Positions 17,508-26,392 are shown, counted from the stretch's first letter. The stretch: DNA of 46,374 nt from Thiohalocapsa halophila (GCF_016583825.1 NZ_NRRV01000042.1:1-46374); one strand, 5' to 3'. The notes: generated by a model not told the origin, from the sequence alone. Numbers and translations: made by a program.

Positions 17508-18947
17508 ATGATCCGATTTTCTCCACAAGCCGCCGGCACCACGCCAGCCCGGCTGGCACCGCTCCCCGCCATGATCATGTTGGCGCTCGCCGGCGGTGCC
17601 GCCCAGGCGTCGCTGCTGCCGGCTGGCTATCCGTCGCCAGAGCAGCCAATGACCTTCTCCATCGATGTCCAAGGACCGACCATCGGTGAGGATGACAGCT
17701 TCTACGACATCCCGATTCGGGGTACCGATATCCTCACACCCGAGAACCCGTCTGTCGCCCCAGGGCCACACCCGCCTGGCTATCCTCCCGCTCTTTCTGC
17801 TCCGCCGGGGATGTTTATTGCCAACCCACCGGCTGGCTCTGTTCCGGGTCTCAATATCGATAACGCTCCCGGGCTCGACTCGGCCAACGGCTGGGGGGAG
17901 CTCGACGCGCTCTCCTATGGCCGCGATCCGATGGACACGCCCTTCCCGGACCAGCAGAAGCATCGTCCCCACTACGTCTTCTCGGTCGACGAGTTCGCCA
18001 TCGGCCAGCCCGGCACTGCGGTGCGGACCGAGGGCGCCCTCGGCAATCAGCAGGCGTCCGCCGATACGTTCATGTCACAGCCCAAGCCCCTGCTGCCGAT
18101 GGGCCCCCCGACGGTAGGCACCAATTACGCCTTCACCGACGGTGACGGCGAGCCTCCGAGCGGCGCACCCGGGGTGGGTCTGATCGAGCCGAACGCACCC
18201 ACCGTACGGCAACAACTCCCGGATCTTGGCGACAACTTGGACGCCGTGGACTTCGACACGACGCTGGCAGACCGCAGCAGCTGGGTCTATCTCTCCCTCG
18301 ACTCGGCCTTTGCGGACCCGCTCGAAGCAGCTGCTGCGCCGCCGAACTACGGCACCGCTGCGGCCAACGGCTTCGTCGGTGGTGACGTGCTGCGCGGCAT
18401 CCCGGCCGGTGATCCCGGCGGCGCGCTGCAGCTGTATGCAGCGGCAACCGCATTGGGCCTGGACCCGGACGGCGCCGATACCGACGATCTCGATGCCCTC
18501 AAGCTCTGGGAGAACGGTGTCGACGGCTATCAGAAGTCGGAGGTGCCCTTCGACTGGATGAACGGCCTGACGGACATGCTGCTGTTCTCGGTGCGCCGCG
18601 GCTCGGCCATCATCGGCACCAACGACAGCATCTTTGGTGTCCCCATCGAGGAGGGCGACGTTCTGACCACGCCGTGCTCGGGCAGCCTGCCTGATGGCAC
18701 CGCCTGCTTCGGTGGTGGCGCCCCTGGCATCTTTACCGCCGCGGAGTGGCTGGGCTTGGCGACGGTGCGGAGCGGCACGGCTACCGAAAACGTGTATGGC
18801 GTGACCAACCCGAAGTACGGGCGAGATGTTTGGGCCGATGACCTCGACGCCCTGGACCAAAAGGTGCCCCTGCCCGGCACCCTGGCCCTGCTCGGGCTGG
18901 GTCTCGGCGGCTTCGCCGCGATCCGGCGCCGCCGCCGCTCGGCCTGA
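17508..18947 (+). CDS. PEP-CTERM sorting domain surface protein
   Basis: Exported protein expected to be processed by an exosortase and displayed on or released from the cell surface, often with exopolysaccharide. The 479-residue product has a signal peptide (APLPAMIMLALAGGAAQA) and the C-terminal sorting tail VPLPGTLALLGLGLGGF followed by a run of Arg; the tripeptide is PLP rather than PEP, a common variant. The mature part is acidic and Pro/Gly-rich with an internal duplication: IGEDDSFYDIPIRGTDILTP near residue 60 resembles IGTNDSIFGVPIEEGDVLTT near 370, and LDAL-type motifs occur four times. The ATG at 17508 is 7 bases from ACGGAG. No exosortase lies in the window. Confidence 0.85.
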   Translation: MIRFSPQAAGTTPARLAPLPAMIMLALAGGAAQASLLPAGYPSPEQPMTFSIDVQGPTIGEDDSFYDIPIRGTDILTPENPSVAPGPHPPGYPPALSAPPGMFIANPPAGSVPGLNIDNAPGLDSANGWGELDALSYGRDPMDTPFPDQQKHRPHYVFSVDEFAIGQPGTAVRTEGALGNQQASADTFMSQPKPLLPMGPPTVGTNYAFTDGDGEPPSGAPGVGLIEPNAPTVRQQLPDLGDNLDAVDFDTTLADRSSWVYLSLDSAFADPLEAAAAPPNYGTAAANGFVGGDVLRGIPAGDPGGALQLYAAATALGLDPDGADTDDLDALKLWENGVDGYQKSEVPFDWMNGLTDMLLFSVRRGSAIIGTNDSIFGVPIEEGDVLTTPCSGSLPDGTACFGGGAPGIFTAAEWLGLATVRSGTATENVYGVTNPKYGRDVWADDLDALDQKVPLPGTLALLGLGLGGFAAIRRRRRSA

Positions 18948-18965
18948 TCGACCTAGCAACCCATC

Positions 18966-18990
18966 GGCACCGGCAGTCAATGCCGGTGCC
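18966..18990. terminator. perfect 10-bp hairpin after the PEP-CTERM gene
   Basis: GGCACCGGCA and TGCCGGTGCC pair perfectly around a 5-base loop, 18 bases after the stop codon. It has no T-run of its own and may protect the mRNA 3' end or act together with the terminator that follows. Confidence 0.6.
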
Positions 18991-18997
18991 CAGACGA

Positions 18998-19037
18998 CGG
19001 GCGACGGTCCTCGGCAGAGGTCGTCGCCCGGTTTTTT
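18998..19037 (+). terminator. rho-independent terminator
   Basis: CGGGCGACG pairs with CGTCGCCCG, and inside it CCTC pairs with GAGG around GGCA. TTTTTT follows one base after the stem. This is a strong intrinsic terminator for the PEP-CTERM transcript. Confidence 0.88.
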
Positions 19038-19283
19038 GCGGGCTCTCGCCCGTTGCCTGCACACAGAGACGCTTGGCCCGCTGCCACGGCTACCGTACCG
19101 CTTCGCTGCGTCCGCCGACCGGCCTCATCATGACTGAACCGCGAGCCAGCTCCGGTGGGAGCGGCGTCCCCGCCGCGACCGGGCGCAGGTCGGGCCGAGG
19201 CTCGCACTGCCCTTCGCGTGCGCAGCGTCTAGGTCGACGCCCGCCGACGGGTGCGGCGCCGGCCGGCCACCCTGGAGTCCTCG

Positions 19284-19901
19284 ATGCCTTCACCGATTTC
19301 CGCCATGGCGGTCGCCCTGGCTTCCAGCCTGTTGCTTGTTCCACCCGCCCATGCGGCCGATGCCGATGGCCACTTCGCCATCAAGGGCCTCGGCCTGCAG
19401 AGCTGTGCCGACTATCTGGCCGCCCGCGAGGCCCAGTCCCCGCAGTACCACCAGTTCGGCGGCTGGATGAACGGCTACCTGAGTGCCAGCAACCGCTACG
19501 AGGACGACACCTTCGACCTGGTGCCCTGGCAATCCACCGGCATGCTGGCCGCCTGGCTGGCGAGCGTGTGCGAGGAGAATCGAGACGCCCAATTCGTGCG
19601 GGTCGTCGCCCTGCTGGTGAACGCCTTGGGGGAAGAGCGCTTGCGTGCCCGCTCGGCGGTGGTCGAGTATGAGACGGACGCAGGCACCGACTACGTCTAC
19701 GCCGAGGTGCTGCGTCGCGCACAGCAACGCCTCGCCGACGCCGGACTCTATGCGGGCCCGATCAACGGCGCGCTCGACGCGGCGACCAAAGACGCCCTGA
19801 GGCGGTTCCAAGCGGAGCGGGACCTCGCCGCGACGGGCCTGCCGGATCAGCGGACCCTGGCGATGCTGTTCGATGGACGAGCGGCGTCGGCAGCAGACTA
19901 G
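19284..19901 (+). CDS. secreted protein with peptidoglycan-binding domain
   Basis: The 205-residue product has a signal peptide (AMAVALASSLLLVPPAHA), a middle region with two cysteines (C41 and C96, a likely disulfide) and a C-terminal PG_binding_1 domain at about 143-198 (AQQRLADAGLYAGPINGALD ... ALRRFQAERDLAATGLPD). The middle region resembles small periplasmic domains found with such tails but I do not recognise it securely. The ATG at 19284 follows TGGAG by 6 bases. Likely periplasmic or outer-membrane-associated; function unknown. It stands alone between a terminator and a gene-poor stretch. Confidence 0.75.
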   Translation: MPSPISAMAVALASSLLLVPPAHAADADGHFAIKGLGLQSCADYLAAREAQSPQYHQFGGWMNGYLSASNRYEDDTFDLVPWQSTGMLAAWLASVCEENRDAQFVRVVALLVNALGEERLRARSAVVEYETDAGTDYVYAEVLRRAQQRLADAGLYAGPINGALDAATKDALRRFQAERDLAATGLPDQRTLAMLFDGRAASAAD

Positions 19902-20530
19902 ACATCGCGCGTCCACTCTCCAAAATGCGCTTCCGATTGCTCGGAGATCAGGCAGGCTAGCGCTTGGCTCGGCAGCAGGGCGGAAGACGTCTTCGCGTGT
20001 CAGTACTCGCTTTCCGTCCCAGGATATCAGCAAATCGTAAAGCGCCGCTGTTGCCCGTAAGCGGCGGGGCGGGTGTGGAAACGCGTGTGTCAGCTTTGGA
20101 ACGGGAACTGGCCCAGTCCCTGAGGCATCCCCAGATCTAGCAGCCAAAACGCAGCGGCTTGATGCGGCTTTCCGACGGGAAGCGAGCCTCGGAATCCCGG
20201 CCACGTCGCCGTCGCGGGCCGATGCCGCGTCGGCGTGGTCCTTGCTGGTACGAGGGCGCATGCGCTCGCGGCCGTCCAGCGGCGCGGGGGGATCGTCCGG
20301 CTTTGCCGTGCCGTTGAAGGTCACGCGCTGGGGCCTTCGAGTCCCCGGTGCGCGAAGTCGGCTGAAAGGCGGCACTCCCACTGCGTGTCGCCGTGACGCC
20401 CAACCGGATGTTGTCGGGAAACCTCAGGGCCCGCGTTCCTGTACCCAGACTAGCGGTCACGCCCAAGCTCTCGCGGGAGAACCGCAATAGCGGCCGGGCG
20501 CCCTGAGGAGTCGCTGCGGGGAGTGCCGGC
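19902..20530. other. gene-poor stretch, possible dispersed-repeat remnant
   Basis: No convincing gene. A minus-strand frame here reads a run like LGVTATRSGSAAFQPTSR, which has the look of a translated non-coding repeat rather than a protein, but I cannot confirm copies elsewhere from this window. Base composition is close to the neighbours. Confidence 0.35.
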
Positions 20531-21178
20531 TCAGCGCTCATGCTTTTGCCACCACGCCGGCAGGTCGCCCACCGAGTCCAGCACCGCGTCCGGGCGGATG
20601 TCGCCGTGCAGGTCCGTCGGCCGGAACTTGCCGGTGCGCACCAGGGCGGCCTTGAGGCCGGCACGTTGGGCGCCGGCGACGTCGCCGCGGATGTCGTCGC
20701 CCATCATTAGGGTCTGACCCGGTGAGCTGCCCACCGCGGCAACGGCCGCGTCGAAAAAGGCTGGGGCCGGCTTGCCGAGCACCACGGGCTCGATGCCGGC
20801 GGCGTATTGCAGCGCGGCTACGAAGGGGCCGGTGTCCAGCTGCAGGCCCGCCGGGGCGTGCCAGTAGCGGGTCATGCCGAGGGCCAACAGCCTTGGTGCC
20901 GGCCTGGACACCAGCAGCCGAAAGGCGCGGTTTAGGGTCTGGAAGTTCCAGCGCTGCGCGAGATCCCCCACCACCACGGCACCCGCGCCCTGCTCGGCGT
21001 CCGCGGGCAGCAGCGTCATGCCGGCGAAGTCCGCCGCGGTTGCCTCGGGGGCGAACAGTGCGATGTCGGTGATCCCCTCCGCCTGAAGCCAGGCGCAGGC
21101 GGCGGCCGGCGGCGCCAGGATCTGCGACTCCGACACCTGAATGCCGAGTGCAGCCAGCCGCTCGGCAATCCGGGCGTT
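20531..21178 (-). pseudogene. 5'-truncated HAD-IIA phosphatase
   Basis: The frame encodes the C-terminal three quarters of a HAD subfamily IIA hydrolase: ARIAERLAALGIQVSESQIL, the cap domain, GKPAPAFFDAAV and MMGDDIRGDVAGAQRAG (motifs III and IV). The N-terminal segment with the nucleophile DxDG and the Thr/Ser-Asn motif is missing. Recognisable sequence ends near 21178 and an in-frame TAG lies at 21203-21205. A GTG at 21136 could start a 201-residue remnant, but without motif I it cannot catalyse phosphate transfer. I therefore call it a pseudogene; a non-enzymatic remnant cannot be ruled out. Confidence 0.75.
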
Positions 21179-21338
21179 TACAGCGCTATATCCATTGAAA
21201 GTCTATGGCAATAGGCCGAGTCTGGGCGTCGGCACCTGCTGTGTCGCGCTGCATTCGCGGCCCGCGCGGCGTGAGAGCCTGTTCCGCCTACGCCGTTGAA
21301 GCAGGCGACTCCGCCGCCACCTAGGAATCATGGTATCG

Positions 21339-21354
21339 GCATATAGCAATATGC
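21339..21354. promoter_or_regulatory. AT-rich operator-like palindrome
   Basis: GCATAT-AGCA-ATATGC is a perfect 6-bp inverted repeat just before the ribosome site (GGAGG) of the gene at 21373. Its position suits a repressor operator or a small RNA hairpin. The regulator is unknown. Confidence 0.45.
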
Positions 21355-21372
21355 TTATGGAGGTAACCGCAG

Positions 21373-21822
21373 ATGAACAATTTCATCCCCAACTTCCCGA
21401 GCGACGGCGTCATCACTGTGAACCGCGTCATCCTGAAGCCGGAGTATGACGTGGATGACTTGCAGGAGCGCGTCGCCATGCTCTGTGAGAACGTCAAGAC
21501 CTACCACTCGGAGACCGGCTTCGTCGGCGGCTTCGTCGCCATGAACAGCGGGGCCATCTCCAACGAGGGCTCCACCACCGGGCAGGCCGTGGCCAGCGAG
21601 CTCAAGGACCGCGAGGCGTTGATCGTCACCTTCTGGGACAGCTTCGAGCAGCACGAGGCGTCGCATCGCAGCGACAGCTTCCAGCCGCTGTTCCAGCAGG
21701 TGCTGGAGCTGTGCGAGAACGGCAACGAGGAGATCGCCTACGAGATGCTCTGGTCGGGCCGCGCCTATGAGGCCGAGCAGGCACGGGCCGCGCAGGAGGC
21801 CAAGGCCAGGCATGCTGCGTGA
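21373..21822 (+). CDS. ABM-like dimeric alpha/beta-barrel protein
   Basis: A 149-residue soluble protein. The pattern VITVNRVILKPEYDVDDLQE, then GFVGGFVAMNSG, DREALIVTFWDSFEQHEASH and FQPLFQQVLELC follows the ferredoxin-like layout of antibiotic biosynthesis monooxygenase (ABM) domains: a strand, a helix, strands with a Trp/Phe-rich pair, and a His-containing segment. Such proteins are small cofactor-free oxygenases or ligand-binding dimers. No substrate can be inferred. The ATG follows ATGGAGGTAACCGCAG, a good ribosome site. A hairpin follows the stop, so it is probably monocistronic. Confidence 0.62.
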   Translation: MNNFIPNFPSDGVITVNRVILKPEYDVDDLQERVAMLCENVKTYHSETGFVGGFVAMNSGAISNEGSTTGQAVASELKDREALIVTFWDSFEQHEASHRSDSFQPLFQQVLELCENGNEEIAYEMLWSGRAYEAEQARAAQEAKARHAA

Positions 21823-21828
21823 CGGCTG

Positions 21829-21852
21829 TTTCAGCGACTAGGGTCGCTGAAA
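21829..21852. terminator. hairpin after the ABM-like gene
   Basis: TTTCAGCGAC-TAGG-GTCGCTGAAA is a perfect 10-bp stem with a 4-base loop, 6 bases after the stop codon. There is no downstream T-run, so it may stabilise the 3' end or act as a weak terminator. Confidence 0.55.
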
Positions 21853-22478
21853 ATGGTGCGGCGTCCTGCCCTTCACTGGCAACGCCGATAGATCGGAGCT
21901 TCGCCGGAGCGTGATGAGCGCGCCGACCAGGTGGGTCTCGCCAGGGTGGTCTCGCCAACCTGGGCCTGGCAAGCCAACCGCGGTCGCTCACCGAGCCCCT
22001 TGGCCAGGGACGGTCAACCACCCGCATCTCCCCGCATTTCCCTGCCCTGCGGCATCCCTTACTCTGCGGCCAAATGGCCATGCTGCTGCCGCGCAGGCTG
22101 CGCGCTCGAAGCCGTATCGCCTCGCCCCTGAGTGTTCTGGCTGGACGCAGATCGAGGCGCCGAGGCTTCTACTCGCGAGGGCGCATCCCCAATTATCCAA
22201 TGGCGAGCAGGTGCACCTCGTGTGCGGCCCTGCACAGGCGAATTGCCGCCGCGGCTTACAGTCCGCGTGGCATTCGACCGGCCATTTGGCTGATCATACG
22301 CGGTCAGCCGGCGGTACCGGGGCGGTATCCGGGCTTCAGAGCGGCATGCGATGTGCCTGCGACGACGGCGGCGAGGGAGATTGCGCCGGCGCGTCGCCCT
22401 TGCCCGCACCTGCCCGCTCGCGACAGGATAGCGCCCTGGGCCCGCCACGAAGAAGGAGACCAAAGGGGTGAAGCCAGC
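21853..22478. other. gene-poor stretch before the TPR gene
   Basis: Open frames on both strands here look like non-coding GC-rich sequence (Arg/Pro/Ala runs, no conserved motif). GTCTCGCCA occurs twice about 19 bases apart near 21940. I see no RNA gene. The last 40 bases hold AGAAGGAGACC, upstream of the TPR gene. Confidence 0.4.
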
Positions 22479-22808
22479 ATGAGCATCATCGACAATCTCG
22501 AAACCATGCGCGCCCGCGGGCAGGACTCCGCGCTGCTGCGCTATAGCCTGGGCAACGAGTACCTGAAAGTGGAGCGCCTCGACGACGCCCTAGCGCATCT
22601 CGCCGAGGCGGTCCGCATGGACGCCGGCTACTCGGCCGCATGGAAGCTCTACGGCAAGACGCTCGCCGCCGCCGGGCGCCATGATGAAGCCATGAAGGCC
22701 TTCGATCATGGCATCGCCACCGCCGAGTCCAAGGGCGACGTGCAGGCCGCGAAAGAGATGCGCGTCTTTCGCACCCGCTCTCAGCGCGCGCTCGAGGCCG
22801 AGTCTTGA
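22479..22808 (+). CDS. small tetratricopeptide repeat protein
   Basis: A 109-residue soluble protein of about two TPR units plus capping helices: LRYSLGNEYLKVERLDDALA, HLAEAVRMDAGYSAAWKLYG and KTLAAAGRHDEAMKAFDHGI. It is a likely protein-protein adaptor; similar short TPR proteins are widespread in gammaproteobacteria and mostly uncharacterised. The ATG at 22479 gives MSIIDNLETMRARGQDSALL; the longer upstream frame lacks TPR pattern. It converges on the orphan response regulator with a 58-bp gap. Confidence 0.82.
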   Translation: MSIIDNLETMRARGQDSALLRYSLGNEYLKVERLDDALAHLAEAVRMDAGYSAAWKLYGKTLAAAGRHDEAMKAFDHGIATAESKGDVQAAKEMRVFRTRSQRALEAES

Positions 22809-22866
22809 CTGTGCGCGCCAACGGCTGAGCCGCGTAGAACAGGCCGCAGCTTGCAGCGCCTGCCGC

Positions 22867-24228
22867 TCAGTGCTCGGCTTTACCGCTCTTGAGTCCGTAC
22901 TTGGCGATCTTACGGTCCAGCGCCGGCCGCGAGATACCGAGGATCTCGCAGCTGTGCGCTTTGTGTCCGCCCGTGTGCAGCAGGACCCGCTGAATATGAT
23001 CCGCCTCCACCTCGTCCAGGGTGCGCAGCACTTGGGCGTGGTCGTCGCTGTCGGCGCCTGGCGTGCTTGCCCCGGCATCCGGTAAATCCAGCAGATCCGG
23101 TGTCGCCACACCGGCGCGGGCGCCGAGCGTCACGCGCGTCAACAGGTTCTCAAGCTCCCGCACATTGCCCGGCCAGTCATAGGTGCCGAGTCTGGCCAGG
23201 GCGTCCTCGGTGAGCCGTGGGCGTTGGACCTGCAAGCGCTCGGCGATGCGCGTCAGCAGCCCGTCCGCGAGCAGCGGGATGTCCTCCCGACGCTCGCGCA
23301 GCGGCGGCACGCGGACCTCCAGCACCCGCAACCGGTAGGCGAGGTCTTCGCGAAAGCGCCCGGCCGCGGCCTCCGCCATCAGGTCGCGGTTGGTGGCGGC
23401 GACGATGCGCGCATTGCTGGTCAGCGTCTCGGTGCCGCCGACGCGCTCGAAGGCCTTCTCTTGGATGGCCCGCAGCAGCTTGGCCTGGAGCGGTGCGGCG
23501 AGCTCGCCCACCTCGTCCAGAAACAGCGTGCCGTCGCTGGCCTGCTCGAAGCGGCCCGGCTTGCGTGCGTTGGCGCCGGTGAAGGCGCCGCGCTCGTGGC
23601 CGAACAGCTCGCTCTCCAGCAGCGTATCCACCAGGGCCGCACAGTTGACGGCGACGAAAGGCCCGGGCGCGCCGCTGTGCTCGTGGATGAGGCGTGCCAC
23701 CACCTCCTTGCCGGTGCCCGACTCTCCGGTGATCAGCACGGTCGCGGCACCGCGGGCGGCGGTGGCGATGGCCTTGCTCACCTCCAGCATTGCGGCGCTG
23801 CGGCCGATGAGGTCGCGCTGTGGTGCCGGCGGCGTCGGGCTTGGGGCCGTTGCCGCCTCACGGCGCTGGGACAGCAGCCGGCCGATGGTCGCCTCCAGCT
23901 GGTCGGTTTGCACCGGCTTGTGCACGAAATCCGCCGCCCCCTGATGCATGGCGTCGATGGCGAGCTCCAGGTCGTGCTGCCCCGTCATCATCACGACGAT
24001 CAGCGCCGGGGCGGTCTCCAGCAGCTTTGGCAGCAGCTCGATACCGTCGCCGTCGGGGAGGTGCTGGTCCAGCAGTGCGACGTCGAAATGCCCGGCAGAA
24101 ACGGCCGCAAGGCCGGCGGTGCAGTCGCCCGCCGTTTCCACGGTTGCGCCCTGGTCTTCGAAGTGCAGGGCGAGCATCTCGGCGAGCGCCGCGTCGTCTT
24201 CGATGATCAGTAGGTGCGTCTTTTGCAT
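22867..24228 (-). CDS. orphan NtrC-family sigma54-dependent response regulator
   Basis: A 453-residue regulator with a receiver domain (LLIIEDDAALAEML, phosphoacceptor D54 in LLDQHLPDGDG, K104 in HKP), a Pro-rich linker at about 124-137, a sigma54-activating AAA+ domain and a Fis-type HTH (KAHSCEILGISRPALDRKI). All activator motifs are intact: Walker A GESGTGKE at 168-175, GAFTGA at 214-219, Walker B TLFLDEVGEL and arginine-finger region FREDLAYRLRV. No sensor kinase is adjacent, so it is an orphan here. It is the only gene in the window fully equipped to fire the sigma54 promoter at 17360; that link is inference. Divergent from the small peptide gene at 24461. Confidence 0.93.
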   Translation of the reverse strand: MQKTHLLIIEDDAALAEMLALHFEDQGATVETAGDCTAGLAAVSAGHFDVALLDQHLPDGDGIELLPKLLETAPALIVVMMTGQHDLELAIDAMHQGAADFVHKPVQTDQLEATIGRLLSQRREAATAPSPTPPAPQRDLIGRSAAMLEVSKAIATAARGAATVLITGESGTGKEVVARLIHEHSGAPGPFVAVNCAALVDTLLESELFGHERGAFTGANARKPGRFEQASDGTLFLDEVGELAAPLQAKLLRAIQEKAFERVGGTETLTSNARIVAATNRDLMAEAAAGRFREDLAYRLRVLEVRVPPLRERREDIPLLADGLLTRIAERLQVQRPRLTEDALARLGTYDWPGNVRELENLLTRVTLGARAGVATPDLLDLPDAGASTPGADSDDHAQVLRTLDEVEADHIQRVLLHTGGHKAHSCEILGISRPALDRKIAKYGLKSGKAEH

Positions 24229-24394
24229 GGATTGCGTTGGGTCTTGGATACGCGATGCGGCGCGGGTGCCCCTGCGGCGCGACTTGCGGATCAGGTTAGC
24301 ACCGAGCGGGCAGGTGTCGCGCGCACGGCGGCGGCGCGTGATGGCCGGGCGCTGGGGACCGGGGAATTTGTCAGGCGTTGTTACGATTTGTTAC

Positions 24395-24422
24395 TTGAAG
24401 AATTAGAATCCGCTTATATACT
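24395..24422 (+). promoter_or_regulatory. sigma70 promoter
   Basis: TTGAAG (-35) and TATACT (-10) are 16 bases apart in an AT-rich island within GC-rich DNA. Transcription would start near 24430, about 30 bases before the small ORF at 24461. It is the best sigma70-like site I found in the window. Confidence 0.7.
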
Positions 24423-24460
24423 TCTACGCAACTTGAAGCAGATTCAGCAGGAGTAACACC

Positions 24461-24637
24461 ATGCTCGAAGCACTTGCCATTGCGGCTCTAGTCGTGGGCG
24501 GCGTCTCCACCGCCACCGTCGTGACCGATGATCAGGCAGTCGAAGAGGCGGACCGCCAGCAGGGCACCGTCGAGATGCAGCAGGAGCAGCCCAAGCAGGG
24601 CAAGACCACGGACTCGGAGAATCCGTTCCGCGACTGA
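24461..24637 (+). CDS. 58-residue peptide with N-terminal membrane segment
   Basis: A small gene below usual annotation cut-offs. It has a good ribosome site (CAGGAG, 8 bases before ATG), its own sigma70 promoter and a strong terminator, so it is likely a real monocistron. The peptide starts MLEALAIAALVVGGVSTATV, a hydrophobic segment that could be a membrane anchor or signal peptide. It continues as a polar, Gln/Glu-rich tail with MQQEQPKQGKTTDSENPFRD. I do not recognise a family. It is transcribed divergently from the orphan NtrC-type regulator, which suggests, but does not show, a regulatory link. Confidence 0.65.
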   Translation: MLEALAIAALVVGGVSTATVVTDDQAVEEADRQQGTVEMQQEQPKQGKTTDSENPFRD

Positions 24638-24650
24638 TGCCATGAGCCAA

Positions 24651-24712
24651 GCTCGCCCCGTAGCGGGCGAGCCGCGTGATCGAGCCCCGGGCTTTTGGGT
24701 CCGGGGCTTTTT
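24651..24712 (+). terminator. double hairpin with intrinsic terminator
   Basis: First stem GCTCGCCC / GGGCGAGC (24651-24672). Then AGCCCCGG / CCGGGGCT around a 10-base loop, followed by TTTT (24683-24712). The second is a textbook rho-independent terminator for the small gene upstream. Confidence 0.88.
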
Positions 24713-24991
24713 GCTGTCTGGACCAGCTGATCAGGGCCGACCCCCGCCGCACGCGGCGTTCCGGCAGCAAGGGTCCAGGATGTCCTGGACCGACGCCGGT
24801 AGTACTCACGGCGTCCGTTGGCCGGTTTCCCGCGCGGGGCGCACGAGCCGGTCCATCATGCAAAAAGCCAATACTTTGAAACGGACCCATTGGCTGGTTT
24901 TGGGTCTTTCGTTTCCATACCCTAGCGCCTCACCGGGGTGCAGCGCGTGCTGCGCCCGCGCATCGGCCGGCATGTCGAGGAACCCAAGAGT

Positions 24992-26392
24992 ATGACAGCC
25001 TCCACCCACTACGACTGCATCATCGTCGGCGGCGGCGTCACCGGCACCGCATTGCTCTACGAGCTGGCGCGATTCACGGACCTGAAGCGGCTGCTGCTGG
25101 TGGAGCGCCGCGAGCGCCCGGCGCAGGTGAACTCGCACGCCCACAACAACAGCCAGACCATCCACTGCGGCGACATCGAGACCAACTACAGCCTGGAGAA
25201 GGCGGCGGCGGTGAAGCGCACGGCGTCGATGATCGTCAACTATGCCACCAAGCTGCCGGCGGCGGAGCGTGAGCGCATCATCCATCGCATGCCGAAGATG
25301 GTGCTCGGCGTCGGCGCACGCGAATGCGGCTACCTGCGCGGGCGCTATCAGGCCTTCCGCGTCCTGTACCCGCGGATGCAGCTGCTGGAGCGCGACGACA
25401 TCGCGGACCTGGAGCCCAATGTCGCCCTGGTGAACGGCGCCCGCCGGGACGAGGAGATCGTCGCTACCGGCACGCCGGATGACTACTGCGCCGTGGACTT
25501 CCAGGCCTTGTCTGAGTCTTTCGCCGCCCAGTGCGAGCGCCTGGACCGGGCACCGGACCGCCACGTGAGCCAGCTCTACGGCACCGAGGTCTCGGACATC
25601 GCCAAGGACGGCGAGGACTATGTGCTCCAGACCAGCCGCGGGCCCATGCTGGCGCGCTCCGTGGTGGTGTGCGCCGGCGGGCATTCGCTGCTGATGGCGC
25701 AGCAGATGGGCTTTGGCCTGGAGTATTCCTGCCTGCCCATGGTGGGGTCCTTCTACTTTGCCCCGGAAGCGCTGCAGGGCAAGGTCTACACGGTGCAGAA
25801 CCCGGCGCTGCCCTTCGCCGCCGTGCACGGCGACCGCGACATTGCCACCGAGGGCAAGACCCGGTTCGGCCCCACCGCGCTGATGCTGCCCATGCTGGAG
25901 CGCTACAACCCGGCCACCATCCGCGACTTCTTCCGGGTGCTGAACCTGGACCGGGACGTGGTGGCCACGCTCTGGAGCCTGCTCAAGGTCCCCGACGTGC
26001 GCAACTATGTGCTGCGCAACTTCCTCTACGAGGTGCCCTGGCTGAACCGCCGCCTGTTCTTGAAGGAGATCCGCAAGATCGTCCCGCAGCTGTCGGTGCG
26101 GGACATCGAATACGCCCACGGCTTCGGCGGCGTGCGCCCGCAGCTCATCGACCGCCGCAGCCGCGAGCTGAAGATGGGCGAGGTGAAGATCATCGACGGC
26201 CACGGCATCGTCTTCAACATGACGCCGTCGCCCGGCGGCACCAGCTGCCTCGGCAACGCCGAGCAGGACATGCGCCTGGTGGCCGAGCACTTGGGCGCCC
26301 GCGTCGACTGGGCCGCCTTCGAGCGCGAGCTGCTCACGGGCCACGAGGACACCCGCGACGTGCCCGCCCCGGCGCTGGCCGAGGCCAGCTGA
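24992..26392 (+). CDS. mqo: malate:quinone oxidoreductase, Helicobacter type
   Basis: FAD-dependent peripheral membrane enzyme that oxidises malate to oxaloacetate and passes electrons to the quinone pool. The 466-residue protein starts with an FAD-binding Rossmann motif ([19 protein letters not shown]) and has the Mqo signature region [20 protein letters not shown]. Later come [18 protein letters not shown], the [13 protein letters not shown] block and, near the C-terminus, [14 protein letters not shown]. These blocks match the shorter epsilonproteobacterial type of Mqo rather than the E. coli type. The ATG at 24992 follows GAGGAA by 9 bases. It leads a plus-strand group with cbbQ (131 bp gap) and cbbO, an unusual companion for them. 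Confidence 0.85.
   Translation: MTASTHYDCIIVGGGVTGTALLYELARFTDLKRLLLVERRERPAQVNSHAHNNSQTIHCGDIETNYSLEKAAAVKRTASMIVNYATKLPAAERERIIHRMPKMVLGVGARECGYLRGRYQAFRVLYPRMQLLERDDIADLEPNVALVNGARRDEEIVATGTPDDYCAVDFQALSESFAAQCERLDRAPDRHVSQLYGTEVSDIAKDGEDYVLQTSRGPMLARSVVVCAGGHSLLMAQQMGFGLEYSCLPMVGSFYFAPEALQGKVYTVQNPALPFAAVHGDRDIATEGKTRFGPTALMLPMLERYNPATIRDFFRVLNLDRDVVATLWSLLKVPDVRNYVLRNFLYEVPWLNRRLFLKEIRKIVPQLSVRDIEYAHGFGGVRPQLIDRRSRELKMGEVKIIDGHGIVFNMTPSPGGTSCLGNAEQDMRLVAEHLGARVDWAAFERELLTGHEDTRDVPAPALAEAS

Noticed and set aside
20137..20664. 175-residue minus-strand frame in the gene-poor stretch
   Set aside because: Its start lies antisense-frame inside the HAD remnant and the rest reads like translated non-coding repeat, with no domain.
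21911..22471. Several open frames before the TPR gene
   Set aside because: They are Arg/Pro/Ala-rich with no family, ribosome site or conserved pattern.
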